Shown: positions 8,598 to 16,923 of the stretch, piece by piece | How positions within the stretch are numbered: position 1 is the first letter of the stretch | Layout: each line of letters starts with the position of its first letter | Source: Sulfurospirillum sp036802865 | GTDB lineage: Bacteria; Campylobacterota; Campylobacteria; Campylobacterales; Sulfurospirillaceae | Length of the DNA stretch: 64,000 nt | Reading direction: 5' to 3' | NCBI RefSeq assembly: GCF_036802865.1 | Contig: NZ_DAIRVK010000001.1 | Location: forward strand, 186,001 to 250,000 | Notes under the pieces: model-generated | What the model saw: the letters and a program-made list of their open reading frames with translations, nothing else | What the model was told of the DNA's origin: nothing | The model's database searches: none | Position numbers and translations under genes: made by a program

Positions 8598-9137
8598 TTA
8601 GTAGCATTCTGCTTTTAGCGTTGCATTAACATCACCGCTGTATTTGAAATCATCAAAGACACTTTGGAATTCCATAGTACCTTCTTTGGGAAAATCTTGT
8701 TTAATAAATATCGACTGATTGACAATTGGCTTTAGTTTATTGATAAAAGTTTTAATACCTTGTTGTTCATCAAGTTGTTTAAAAACGAAGGTTTGCACTA
8801 AACAGAGTGTAAAATCTTTCTTGGAGTTATTATAAAGAGTGCCTTCAACGATCAATGAATCGGAGAATGTTAATTTTTTGACCATAGTTACTTCTGTTGA
8901 AGTCGCACGCAAAGTTTCACCTATTTTTATTTTGATAAAAAAAGGTGAAACGATTAATACAACAAGCGCTAAAATAATTAAAAGAAGTGAAGTAACAGAA
9001 GATTTTTTAGCGATCAAACTTGCCAAAATAATTAATGCTAAAAACGTAAAAAGTAGCCAGACAAATGCTAAATAATCATACAGACCAAAGTGTTTAACAT
9101 AGGTCAATAGCGATAATTTAAGTGCATCAGTGCTCAT
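8598..9137 (-). CDS. DUF2393 membrane protein (proximal copy)
   Basis: A 179-residue paralogue of the downstream gene with the same plan. There are two hydrophobic helices, at about residues 20-42 (YLAFVWLLFTFLALIILASL) and 50-68, then the DUF2393-like region SDSLIVEGTLYNNSKKDFTLC. Function unknown. Its start overlaps the hisIE stop region by 11 nt, so translation is probably coupled to hisIE. Having two tandem copies suggests that the products form a hetero-oligomer or have specialised, but nothing in the sequence shows a substrate or partner. Confidence 0.72.
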   Translation of the reverse strand: MSTDALKLSLLTYVKHFGLYDYLAFVWLLFTFLALIILASLIAKKSSVTSLLLIILALVVLIVSPFFIKIKIGETLRATSTEVTMVKKLTFSDSLIVEGTLYNNSKKDFTLCLVQTFVFKQLDEQQGIKTFINKLKPIVNQSIFIKQDFPKEGTMEFQSVFDDFKYSGDVNATLKAECY

Positions 9138-9810
9138 TTCGGCTATTTTTCTCCTCTATTCCACTCAAACCAAAGCGTCTCTCTAATTCTTTAGAAATCA
9201 ATGATGGATGAATATTTTTAGCCCCTAAAGCAACTAAAGCATGAAACATAAGATCAGCTGCTTCGTAGATGATCTCTTTGCTATCATTATCTTTACATGC
9301 AAAGCAAAATTCACCTGCTTCTTCTACTACTTTTTTTAAGATGCTGTTGTCGCCTTTTTGAAGCAATGATGCAACATAAGAGCTTTTAGGATCAGCTTGT
9401 TTACGTTCTTGAATAATATGATAAATTTTATCACTAATCGAATAAGCTTCAACCTCTTTGGCAGCTTCTTTAGGTGCTTCTTCAACATCTATACGGTTAA
9501 AAAAGCATGAAGAGCGTCCTGTATGACAGGCAACGCCTTCTTGCTCTACTTTAAGAAGCAATGTATCGCTATCGCAATCCAAATAGGCTTCTTTTACATG
9601 TTGAAGGTGTCCGCTGGTTTCACCTTTCTTCCAAAGGCTTTGGCGACTTCTAGAATAGTAGTGTGCCAGTCCAGTTTGTAATGTTAAAGAGAGTGCTTCT
9701 TGATTCATATAGGCTAACATCAACACTTCACCACTTTGGCTATCTTGTGCGATGACCGGTAGCAGTGGTGAAATATTCCAGTTGATGGAATTTAAAAGTG
9801 TTGAACTCAT
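9127..9810 (-). CDS. hisI: Bifunctional phosphoribosyl-AMP cyclohydrolase / phosphoribosyl-ATP diphosphatase
   Basis: Carries out steps 2 and 3 of histidine synthesis (gene often called hisIE). Residues 1-110 are the HisI domain: the metal-binding Asp78, Asp80 and Asp82 alternate with Cys79, and Cys95 and Cys102 complete the zinc site. Residues 125-227 are the all-alpha HisE domain with the EEAGE and EAADLMFH motifs of MazG-like pyrophosphatases. The fusion is common in proteobacteria. The ATG overlaps the upstream SPFH stop as ATGA, and the next gene overlaps its own end, so it sits in the middle of a tightly packed operon headed by ilvE. Confidence 0.95.
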   Translation of the reverse strand: MSSTLLNSINWNISPLLPVIAQDSQSGEVLMLAYMNQEALSLTLQTGLAHYYSRSRQSLWKKGETSGHLQHVKEAYLDCDSDTLLLKVEQEGVACHTGRSSCFFNRIDVEEAPKEAAKEVEAYSISDKIYHIIQERKQADPKSSYVASLLQKGDNSILKKVVEEAGEFCFACKDNDSKEIIYEAADLMFHALVALGAKNIHPSLISKELERRFGLSGIEEKNSRNEH

Positions 9811-10895
9811 TTGCTGATACTAGCTGCTTTTTGGCTATCTTTGGTATCAACCCAAATGTTTGGTACAGCTCCCCCTGGTGTTAAGAAAATCTTAGCGTCT
9901 TTGTTCTCTTTAAGCGCTTCGTTGAACTTTCCTTGAACTTCGATTTGACGAAGTGTCAAAAGTGGTGTCGAGATACTTTCACTAATCTTTTTATTGGCGT
10001 AAGCATCAGCATCGGCTTCAATTTTGATAGCGTTAGCCTGACCTTGCGCATTAATCTCTCTTGCTTTGGCTTGACCTTCAGCCTCAGCAGCACGCTTGAG
10101 AGCTTGTTGGTTAGCAATTTCAACTTCGTAACGTGTTCGCTCTACTTCTTGTTTAGCTACTTGAACTTTTTCAATTTGCTCTTTAATCTTTGAAGGTAAA
10201 ACAATTTCACGAAGTTGCATGGTGAGAAGTTCTACAGGTTGACCCGGTTGTGCATCAATCGCTTTACGAATGCCTTCTTCAATATTGACAGCAATTTCAT
10301 TACGTTTTTGAGGAAGTTCTTCAGCGTTAAATTTACCAATAACGGCACGTGTTACGTCACGTACAACAGGGTTAATAATTTTATCTTCCCATGACATACC
10401 CCATGTTGCAATGGTTTGAGGTGCTGTGGTTGGCTCTAGTTTATACTGAACGGTAAGTTCAATGGAAACAGGAAGACCTCTCGCATCAAGGACTGAAATA
10501 GCGGCATTTCGTTTAATGCCTGAGCCTCTTTGCATTACTTCACCCAAATCTTCAGTTGAAGAGTAGTTCATAATGCGTACTTTAGTATCGACAATAAATA
10601 CTTGTTGAATAATAGGAATAAAGAGGTGAAAACCAGGATCCATTGGGGTAGATTCAAATTTACCTGTAGTTGCTTTAATACCCATTTCACCTGAGTTAAT
10701 AATGACAAAAGGCTTCGCTACAATTGCGATGACAACGACTGCGATAAGTACATAGAGCAATCCTGCTTTTTTACCAAGGTTTTTCATAAAATCGGGAGGT
10801 TCGATATTAAAAGGTGTGCGATTGTCATTGTCGCCTCCACCACTGTTTCCTCCACTATTTTTCTTTTTAAAATAATCGTTCAAATCTGCTGGCAT
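9807..10895 (-). CDS. SPFH/band 7 (HflK/prohibitin-like) membrane protein
   Basis: A 362-residue bitopic inner-membrane protein. A charged Gly/Asn-rich N-terminus is followed by one membrane helix at about residues 45-68 (LLYVLIAVVVIAIVAKPFVII). Next comes an SPFH/band 7 domain (SGEMGIKATTGKFES, then LSVQYKL-like strands), and then a long Ala/Glu/Lys-rich coiled coil (residues 230-300) that normally drives ring assembly. The GGG-rich N-terminus resembles HflK, but there is no adjacent hflC, so the protein is better called prohibitin-like. Such proteins scaffold membrane proteases such as FtsH. It lies 18 nt after ilvE and overlaps hisIE by 4 nt. The pairing with ilvE is conserved in C. jejuni (recalled). 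Confidence 0.85.
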   Translation of the reverse strand: MPADLNDYFKKKNSGGNSGGGDNDNRTPFNIEPPDFMKNLGKKAGLLYVLIAVVVIAIVAKPFVIINSGEMGIKATTGKFESTPMDPGFHLFIPIIQQVFIVDTKVRIMNYSSTEDLGEVMQRGSGIKRNAAISVLDARGLPVSIELTVQYKLEPTTAPQTIATWGMSWEDKIINPVVRDVTRAVIGKFNAEELPQKRNEIAVNIEEGIRKAIDAQPGQPVELLTMQLREIVLPSKIKEQIEKVQVAKQEVERTRYEVEIANQQALKRAAEAEGQAKAREINAQGQANAIKIEADADAYANKKISESISTPLLTLRQIEVQGKFNEALKENKDAKIFLTPGGAVPNIWVDTKDSQKAASISK

Positions 10896-10913
10896 AATGT
10901 TCCTTTACGTTGT

Positions 10914-11828
10914 TTAAATAAATGTTAAGAGGTGTTTGTATTTTGGGTTACGTCCGTAAACGACATCAAAATAAGCGTCTTGAAGTTGCTTGGTCACAGG
11001 ACCTCGTTTACCATCACCTATGACATAATTGTCAATGTCTTTAATAGGCGTAACTTCCGCAGCTGTTCCTGTAAAGAAAGACTCATCGGCGATATACGCT
11101 TCATCACGTGTAATGCGTCTACGCTCAATCGGAATACCGGCTTCTTTTGCAAGGTCTAAAACCGTTGCTTGGGTGATACTTTCAAGTGAAGTATCATTTG
11201 GAGGTGTAATTAAAACACCGTTTCTTACGATAAAGAAACACTCACCACTTCCTTCTGCGATAAAGCCTTCATCATCGAGCAATAACGCTTCTTCGTAACC
11301 TGCCTCAAGTGCTTCGTATTTTGCCATTTGTGAGTTTAGGTAATTTGCAGCCGCTTTGGCTTTGCCCATGGTTGAGCTAACAGGGTTTCTTGTAAATGAA
11401 GAGATTTTAACACGAATGCCATTTTCGAGTCCCTCATCCCCAAGATAACTGCCCCATTGCCAAGCCGCAATGGCAGTATTGACTGGTGCTAATGCATGGT
11501 TAAGTCCCATGATGCCATATCCTAAATAGATAAGAGGTCTAATATAAACATTGGATGTAAAGTCGTTTGAGCGTAATACTTCAATGTGTGCTGCTTCAAG
11601 TTCTTCCAGTGAATAGGTTGTTTTAATACGGGTGATTTTTGCAGAATTCAATAAGCGCTTGGTGTGCTCTCTAAGCTTGAAAATTGCCAAACCCTCTTTG
11701 GTCATGTACGCACGTGTGCCTTCAAAAACACCGTTACCATAATGAAGCGTATGCGTCAAAATATGTACTTTTGCATCATCCCATGCAACGAGTTTGCCGT
11801 CCATCCAAATGTATTTTGCTTTATCCAT
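10914..11828 (-). CDS. ilvE: Branched-chain amino acid aminotransferase
   Basis: Final transamination in isoleucine, leucine and valine synthesis and first step in their breakdown. The 304-residue fold-type IV PLP enzyme has HYGNGVFEGTRAY near the N-terminus, the PLP lysine Lys158 in MGKAKAAANYLNS, and EGSGECFFIV plus the phosphate-binding GTAAEVTPI region towards the C-terminus. Length is normal. It is the first gene of a five-gene minus-strand operon (ilvE, SPFH, hisIE, two DUF2393). The divergent aldehyde dehydrogenase gene starts 120 nt away and the promoters lie in between. Confidence 0.96.
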   Translation of the reverse strand: MDKAKYIWMDGKLVAWDDAKVHILTHTLHYGNGVFEGTRAYMTKEGLAIFKLREHTKRLLNSAKITRIKTTYSLEELEAAHIEVLRSNDFTSNVYIRPLIYLGYGIMGLNHALAPVNTAIAAWQWGSYLGDEGLENGIRVKISSFTRNPVSSTMGKAKAAANYLNSQMAKYEALEAGYEEALLLDDEGFIAEGSGECFFIVRNGVLITPPNDTSLESITQATVLDLAKEAGIPIERRRITRDEAYIADESFFTGTAAEVTPIKDIDNYVIGDGKRGPVTKQLQDAYFDVVYGRNPKYKHLLTFI

Positions 11829-11916
11829 TGTTCTACCTTCTTAAAAGTCGTTTTCTAAAGAGATACTATGTTAGCCAAAAATTAATTAAAGAGAGTTTTA
11901 GTATGAAAAGTTGCGT

Positions 11917-11922
11917 TATAAT
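11917..11922 (+). promoter_or_regulatory. Candidate -10 element for the aldehyde dehydrogenase gene
   Basis: TATAAT lies 26 nt before the ATG in the 120-nt region divergent from ilvE. The leader then carries the Shine-Dalgarno AAAGAGAGG. No clear -35 was found, and the ilvE promoter on the other strand could not be placed with confidence. Confidence 0.5.
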
Positions 11923-11948
11923 TTGGTGACAAAAAGAGAGGTACATTC

Positions 11949-13367
11949 ATGAAAGCAAAGCTCTATATTGGTTCTACATGTAAAGATAAAAATGAGTACA
12001 AAGAGGTGCGTTCACCATACGATGGACGTGTAGTTTCAAGCTTTTGCCTTTGTGATGTGGTAGATGCTAAAGCCGTTTTAGAAACAGCTAAAAAAGCAGC
12101 GTTACGTGTAAAACAAACACCATTGCATCAGCGTATCAATTGGCTCTTGGATGTGGCACAAAAATTAGAATCTGAGCGTGAAAAAATAGCTAAAATAATT
12201 ACCGATGAAGTAGGCAAGCCGATTGCTTTTTCACGTGTTGAGGTTGATCGGTGTATTGAGACGATTAAACTCTCTGCTAATGCTATGTTACATGTAAACG
12301 GTGAAACGTTTGATACGAGTGCCATGTCCAGTGGGAAAAAAAGCTTAGCTTTTTACAAACGAGAGCCTGTAGGTGTTGTACTTGCGATTACGCCGTTTAA
12401 TTTTCCGCTCAATTTGGTAGCGCACAAAATTGCGCCTGCTCTGGTGGCAGGTAATGCGGTCATTCTCAAACCTACGTCGCAAGCGCCACGCACCGCATTT
12501 GAGCTTGTGAAGCTTTTCATTGAAAGCTCAAATGCGCCCAACGATGCGCTCAGCATTCTTTACAGTGGCGAAGGAGTGAATGAAACACTGATTGGTAGTG
12601 ATATTCCTCGCGTCATCAGCTTTACAGGCAGTGTGGGTGTGGGGCGTGAGATTATGCAAAAAGCAGGCATTAAAAAGGTCGCACTGGAATTGGGTGGAAA
12701 TGCGGCAACTTACATCGATGTTTCGGCTAACATTGCCATTGCCGCTAAACGATGTGCTGTGGGGGCGTTTATTAACTCAGGGCAAGTGTGCATTTCGTTG
12801 CAGCGTATTTATGTGAACGAAAATATTTATGAAAGCTTTTCAAAAGCGTTGGTTGAGGAGACAAAAATGTTACAGGTAGGCTCTCCGTATGACGAGCAAA
12901 CCTTTATTGGTCCGATGGTGAATGAAGCCGCCGTAGAAAAAGCCAAACGATGGATTGCTCGTGCTATAGATGAGGGTGCAAAGTCACTGTGCGGTTCTAT
13001 ATGCAACGATCTTATGTTTGAGCCAACTATCATGGCGGATGTCACAGAGCAGATGCAAATTGTGTGTGAAGAGGTGTTTGCTCCGATTGTTTCACTTATG
13101 AAAGTCAGTGGTTATGAAGAAGCCAAAGAAAAGATGAACGCTTCATCGTATGGGCTTCAATACTCCATTTTTTGCAACGATCTTGCCATGGCACAAAAAG
13201 CCATTGATGAGCTTGATGCAGGCGGAATTGTCATCAATGATATTCCTACACTCAGGTTCGATCTTCAGCCTTACGGTGGTATTAAACAAAGTGGCATTGG
13301 TAAAGAAGGGCCTTATTTTGCTCTCATGGATGACTATACCCAGATAAAATCTGTGGTAATATGCTGA
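11949..13367 (+). CDS. NAD(P)-dependent aldehyde dehydrogenase
   Basis: A 472-residue member of the ALDH superfamily. The cofactor/substrate elements are in order: ITPFNFPLNLVAHKIAPAL, the nucleotide-binding SFTGSVGVGREI, catalytic base Glu247 in LELGGNA and nucleophile Cys281 in SGQVCISLQR. The Gln-Val-Cys-Ile-Ser sequence and overall length resemble the lactaldehyde / succinate-semialdehyde / non-phosphorylating glyceraldehyde-3-phosphate group. Substrate cannot be assigned. It stands alone with its own promoter and is followed 23 nt later by bcp, with which it may be co-transcribed. Codon use looks somewhat richer in G+C than its neighbours, which could mean a different origin, but this was not measured. 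Confidence 0.88.
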   Translation: MKAKLYIGSTCKDKNEYKEVRSPYDGRVVSSFCLCDVVDAKAVLETAKKAALRVKQTPLHQRINWLLDVAQKLESEREKIAKIITDEVGKPIAFSRVEVDRCIETIKLSANAMLHVNGETFDTSAMSSGKKSLAFYKREPVGVVLAITPFNFPLNLVAHKIAPALVAGNAVILKPTSQAPRTAFELVKLFIESSNAPNDALSILYSGEGVNETLIGSDIPRVISFTGSVGVGREIMQKAGIKKVALELGGNAATYIDVSANIAIAAKRCAVGAFINSGQVCISLQRIYVNENIYESFSKALVEETKMLQVGSPYDEQTFIGPMVNEAAVEKAKRWIARAIDEGAKSLCGSICNDLMFEPTIMADVTEQMQIVCEEVFAPIVSLMKVSGYEEAKEKMNASSYGLQYSIFCNDLAMAQKAIDELDAGGIVINDIPTLRFDLQPYGGIKQSGIGKEGPYFALMDDYTQIKSVVIC

Positions 13368-13390
13368 AAATATAAACTAAAGGACATACG

Positions 13391-13855
13391 ATGTTAACAA
13401 TAGGCGATAAAGCTCCTTCTTTGAGTCTTCCCAATCAAGATAATGTAGAAATTTCTCTAAGAGACTTAGAAGGCAAGTGGATCGTGCTTTATTTTTATCC
13501 TAAAGATAGCACTCCTGGGTGTACCACAGAAGCATGTGATTTTACAGCAGCGCTTCCTTCATTTGAAGATCTTAATGCCGTTGTTTTAGGCGTTAGCCCT
13601 GATAGCACAACATCGCATCAGAAGTTTATTGCAAAACAAAATTTGGAGATTACGCTTCTTTCGGATGTGAACACCGAAGTGGCGCAAAGCTACGGGGTTT
13701 GGCAGTTGAAAAAGTTTTGTGGTAAAGAGTATATGGGCATTGTTCGCTCAACGTTTTTAATCGATCCAAGTGGAAAAATTGCAAAGCTCTGGTCCAATGT
13801 CAAAGTCAAAGAACATGCCAATGAAGTTAAAAAAGCATTAGAAGCACTTCAATAA
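13391..13855 (+). CDS. bcp: Thioredoxin-dependent peroxiredoxin, Bcp/PrxQ type
   Basis: Reduces hydrogen peroxide and organic peroxides using thioredoxin. The 154-residue protein has one AhpC/TSA fold with the motif DSTPGCTTEACDF: Cys44 is the peroxidatic Cys and Cys49 is the close resolving Cys typical of the PrxQ alpha-helix type. The active-site Arg lies in GIVRSTFLID. A Shine-Dalgarno AAAGGACA precedes the ATG. Its reductant genes trxA/trxB lie 9 kb upstream. A strong two-way hairpin follows, where it converges with the large AsmA-like gene. Confidence 0.95.
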   Translation: MLTIGDKAPSLSLPNQDNVEISLRDLEGKWIVLYFYPKDSTPGCTTEACDFTAALPSFEDLNAVVLGVSPDSTTSHQKFIAKQNLEITLLSDVNTEVAQSYGVWQLKKFCGKEYMGIVRSTFLIDPSGKIAKLWSNVKVKEHANEVKKALEALQ

Positions 13856-13864
13856 GAAGATATG

Positions 13865-13893
13865 ACAAAAGAAGACTTTATGCCTTCTTTTGT
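13865..13893. terminator. Two-way terminator between bcp and the AsmA-like gene
   Basis: A 10-bp perfect stem ACAAAAGAAG/CTTCTTTTGT with a 9-nt loop sits between the convergent stop codons. The arm sequence itself provides T-rich ends in both directions, as expected for a shared terminator. Confidence 0.7.
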
Positions 13894-13909
13894 TGCAAAA
13901 AGGTTGCGC

Positions 13910-16780
13910 TTAATTACTTACTGAAATAGCACATCCAATCCATTCTTCACGTATAGCATCACTGGCTTGAGGCTCATTTTTAAGAACGCGAGCAGGTGAT
14001 ATTTTATATTTGGTTGTAAGGTTTTGAATGATAATTTCTGCACGTTTAGATGCTAAAGCTTGAAGCGCTTCAGGTGGTATGATAACGCTCTCTGTAATTT
14101 TAGAGAGTAAAGCATCATTGATTGCACCAGCATCTAAACTTGCTTCTTTGTATGTTTTTATGAGTTTGCTGTAAGCATCATCAGAGTATTTTTGAATGTA
14201 GAGTTTTTTGATGGCTTTACCGTAACTGTCATCTTCTCTACTCTTTTTAGGAATGATTGCGTCAATTTGTGCTGTTACATTTTGTTCTTGAAGTATTTTG
14301 GTATCGAGTGTTTCATTAAAACTTGGTGTAATGATGAGTTTGAGCTCACTTCTTTTTTCCAAAATCTGACGATACTGCTCCATTTTTTCCTCTTCTGAAC
14401 CAATCAGCGTATATTCTCCTGCTGCAAAATCAATACTTTTTAGATTTTCAGTTTCAATGCCAAGCATGGAGCCTAAAAGCTTAAATGGTGAGGTTACAAT
14501 GCTACCAATAAGATTACCAATAGCTTTCCAGACAATGCTTCCGTAACGAAATTGGGGGTCATTTAAATCTCCACTAATAGGAAGATCAAGATCGATTTGC
14601 CCTTTAGAATCTTTTAAAATAGCAATTGCAAGACCTAGCGGAAGATTAGTAGCATCTTCACTTTCGATCTTATCACCAAGGGTTAAAGAGTCAAGATTGA
14701 TCTTATTGCTTCCTTCCATCAACCCTTTTTTGATCTTGTAATTAAGATCCATTGAGAGTTTCCCTTGTTTAATGGCATATCCGACAAATTTACTAGAATA
14801 AGGTGTGAGGGAGGGCATATCAATATTTTTAAAGAGTATTTTGAGATTAGCATGATTTTTTGGATCAAAGGGTAAAACGGATCCTTCAATTTTAGTGTAA
14901 CCGTATTTATCGACTTTTCCTTCTAATTTGAGCAAAGAAGGTTTGGTACTTTTGGTATCAAGGGTAGAAATAGATCCTATGAGACGATCGGCAAAGGTAG
15001 CAAAAGGGAGGAGTAACGAAGCATCTTGAAAATGGGCTGTTCCTTTATTGAACGTGATATTACCAAGATAAATTGCCATAGAATCATTGCTAGCCGATGT
15101 TTTTAGTGCACCTTTTTTTGTTTGAGCAGGAGTGGTAGTTGTTTTTAAAAGCCCTGTAAAATTAGTACTTCCATCTTTTTTAACATCTAGGTTGATGTAA
15201 GGTTTATCAAGCATAATGTTTTGGATACTCAGTGTTGCGGGTGAGAGATTATATGCGAGTTTATCAATGCCGAGATTTTCCCATGCAATCAGGGATTTAT
15301 GGTCTTTATCTCCGAGTGAAAATTTTGCAACTGTTGCGTTGCCCTTAATTTCAAAAGTCATATTTTGATCAAAAGAAGCCTTCATCATGGCGTTAAGAGA
15401 CAGTGTCCCATCTTGGATTAAAGCTGTTGTAAAAGGCACAATGTAAGGTTGTGCTTTTTCGAGTGAAAGTGCTTTGGCATCAATATTCATCTCCAAAGAG
15501 GAGTTAGCCAGAAGAAAAGCACCTTTTAAATTCAAAGAAGCAGTCGCATCTATAGTGCTATTAAGATCAAAATCAATTTTTTGATTGCTGTTGTTCGTAA
15601 TGTGGAAAAGGTTTAATGAAAGTGGAGAAAGAAGTATCGGTGGAGCCTTAACATTTTGATCATTAATCTGAATGTGTGATGTGTCAACGAGCAAGTGCTT
15701 GAGTAAAAATTTCCATTCAGAAGAAGGTGTGGAAGAGACTTTTTTTTGTGCGTCAACAGTGGGTTTTGGCAAGGTAAAAAGTCGTTCAAGATTAGAGGAA
15801 TACTCTTTTTCTAAAATAAGATTGAGTGTTGGTTTTTGAAGTATTGTTTTAGCAATACTAATGTGTGATGCTTGAAGATCAAAATCGATCTCTTCTGCTT
15901 TAATGAAAGGAATATCAATCACTGTTTTTTTCTGTTCATCTTCAAAACGAATATTTTCCAAAGAAGCCGTTGCTTTTTCTAAAGTAACGAGTGGTTTATC
16001 TTTGCTAAGATCGATGAAAAAAGGAACTTTTAATGAAAGGTTGCCATTTGAAAGTTTTGCGGGCATTGTAGGTAAGGCATATTTCCAAAAAGAAACCATT
16101 GGAAGACTCTGTATAGTGAGTTCACCGTAAAATTTGAGTGGTTCAAAAGAAGCACTGCTAGCGAGTGTTATTTTTTCTTCATTTTGGAGCATGACTTTAA
16201 GGGCATGAATGCTGAGATCATCTTTGTAAAAGCTAAGATTATTGACAGAATAATTCATAGGTCCAATTTCAATTTTAAAAGGCTCACTTGGTCTCTCATC
16301 GGTAAAATTTGTTTTAGCATTTTGAATATCAACATGTTCGATGACAAAAGGCATTGCGATGTTGTCATCATGTGTTGTATTGTTTTCTGATGAAGCGTTT
16401 GATGGAAAAAGAGTTAGAAGTTTGAGGCTTCCATTGGAATCAATTTTAAGATCAACAAAGGGTTTTTCTACAAGCAAAGATTTAACAAAAAACTCTTTTT
16501 TAAAAAGATACGAGGGTTCATAATTGATATAAAGATGTTCCAGTGTTGCTACGTTGTTACCCGTAATGTCTTGGAGTGCAAAATTATTGATATGTAATTC
16601 AAAGGTAAAAGGATTAAAAAGTACTTTTTCAATTGAAATGGTGAGGTGAAGTTTTTCTTTCAGTAGATCAGGTAACTTTGTTTGTGCCCACCATGGAAGA
16701 ATGATAAAACCACTCAATGTATACAGTAAGGGAAGAAAGATTAACCAAAATAGAACATTTTTAAGACACTTTTTTAGCAT
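13910..16780 (-). CDS. AsmA-like/DUF748 envelope protein
   Basis: A 956-residue protein with one N-terminal membrane helix (about residues 9-30, VLFWLIFLPLLYTLSGFIIL), followed by a very long region of repeating amphipathic beta strands. This is the plan of AsmA/DUF748 proteins, which span the periplasm and are linked to outer-membrane lipid transport and assembly. DUF748-like traits are the segments starting NFALQD, LSPLSLNLFHITN, DMPSLTPYSSKFVGYAIKQGKLS and DLPISGDLNDPQFRYGSIVWKAIGNLI. The last 200 residues turn helical and Lys/Glu rich. It is a single gene with its own upstream region, converging on bcp. The lipid-transfer role is inferred from the family. No frameshift is seen over its length. 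Confidence 0.8.
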   Translation of the reverse strand: MLKKCLKNVLFWLIFLPLLYTLSGFIILPWWAQTKLPDLLKEKLHLTISIEKVLFNPFTFELHINNFALQDITGNNVATLEHLYINYEPSYLFKKEFFVKSLLVEKPFVDLKIDSNGSLKLLTLFPSNASSENNTTHDDNIAMPFVIEHVDIQNAKTNFTDERPSEPFKIEIGPMNYSVNNLSFYKDDLSIHALKVMLQNEEKITLASSASFEPLKFYGELTIQSLPMVSFWKYALPTMPAKLSNGNLSLKVPFFIDLSKDKPLVTLEKATASLENIRFEDEQKKTVIDIPFIKAEEIDFDLQASHISIAKTILQKPTLNLILEKEYSSNLERLFTLPKPTVDAQKKVSSTPSSEWKFLLKHLLVDTSHIQINDQNVKAPPILLSPLSLNLFHITNNSNQKIDFDLNSTIDATASLNLKGAFLLANSSLEMNIDAKALSLEKAQPYIVPFTTALIQDGTLSLNAMMKASFDQNMTFEIKGNATVAKFSLGDKDHKSLIAWENLGIDKLAYNLSPATLSIQNIMLDKPYINLDVKKDGSTNFTGLLKTTTTPAQTKKGALKTSASNDSMAIYLGNITFNKGTAHFQDASLLLPFATFADRLIGSISTLDTKSTKPSLLKLEGKVDKYGYTKIEGSVLPFDPKNHANLKILFKNIDMPSLTPYSSKFVGYAIKQGKLSMDLNYKIKKGLMEGSNKINLDSLTLGDKIESEDATNLPLGLAIAILKDSKGQIDLDLPISGDLNDPQFRYGSIVWKAIGNLIGSIVTSPFKLLGSMLGIETENLKSIDFAAGEYTLIGSEEEKMEQYRQILEKRSELKLIITPSFNETLDTKILQEQNVTAQIDAIIPKKSREDDSYGKAIKKLYIQKYSDDAYSKLIKTYKEASLDAGAINDALLSKITESVIIPPEALQALASKRAEIIIQNLTTKYKISPARVLKNEPQASDAIREEWIGCAISVSN

Positions 16781-16886
16781 CGAACCATCCTTTTATAGGG
16801 CTAATTTATTATACTACAAAATGTAAAATTCTATTTAAAAGTGCTATTAGTTTTATGAGGATAGATTGGTTATATGTTACCTATGT

Positions 16887-16892
16887 TATAAT
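16887..16892 (+). promoter_or_regulatory. Candidate -10 element for queH
   Basis: TATAAT 31 nt before the chosen queH start. Transcription from here would begin after the in-frame ATG at 16855, which rules that ATG out for this transcript and supports the start at 16924. Confidence 0.55.
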
Positions 16893-16923
16893 TTTTAAAA
16901 TACATACTTTTAAAGAATATAGC

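Noticed and set aside
11949..13367. Recent horizontal transfer of the aldehyde dehydrogenase gene
   Set aside because: It looks more G+C rich by eye, but composition was not computed and there are no mobile-element traces, so it is only noted in the entry.
16855..16923. Longer N-terminus for queH
   Set aside because: The family begins at the CC motif, and a -10 TATAAT lies within this stretch, so it is upstream sequence.
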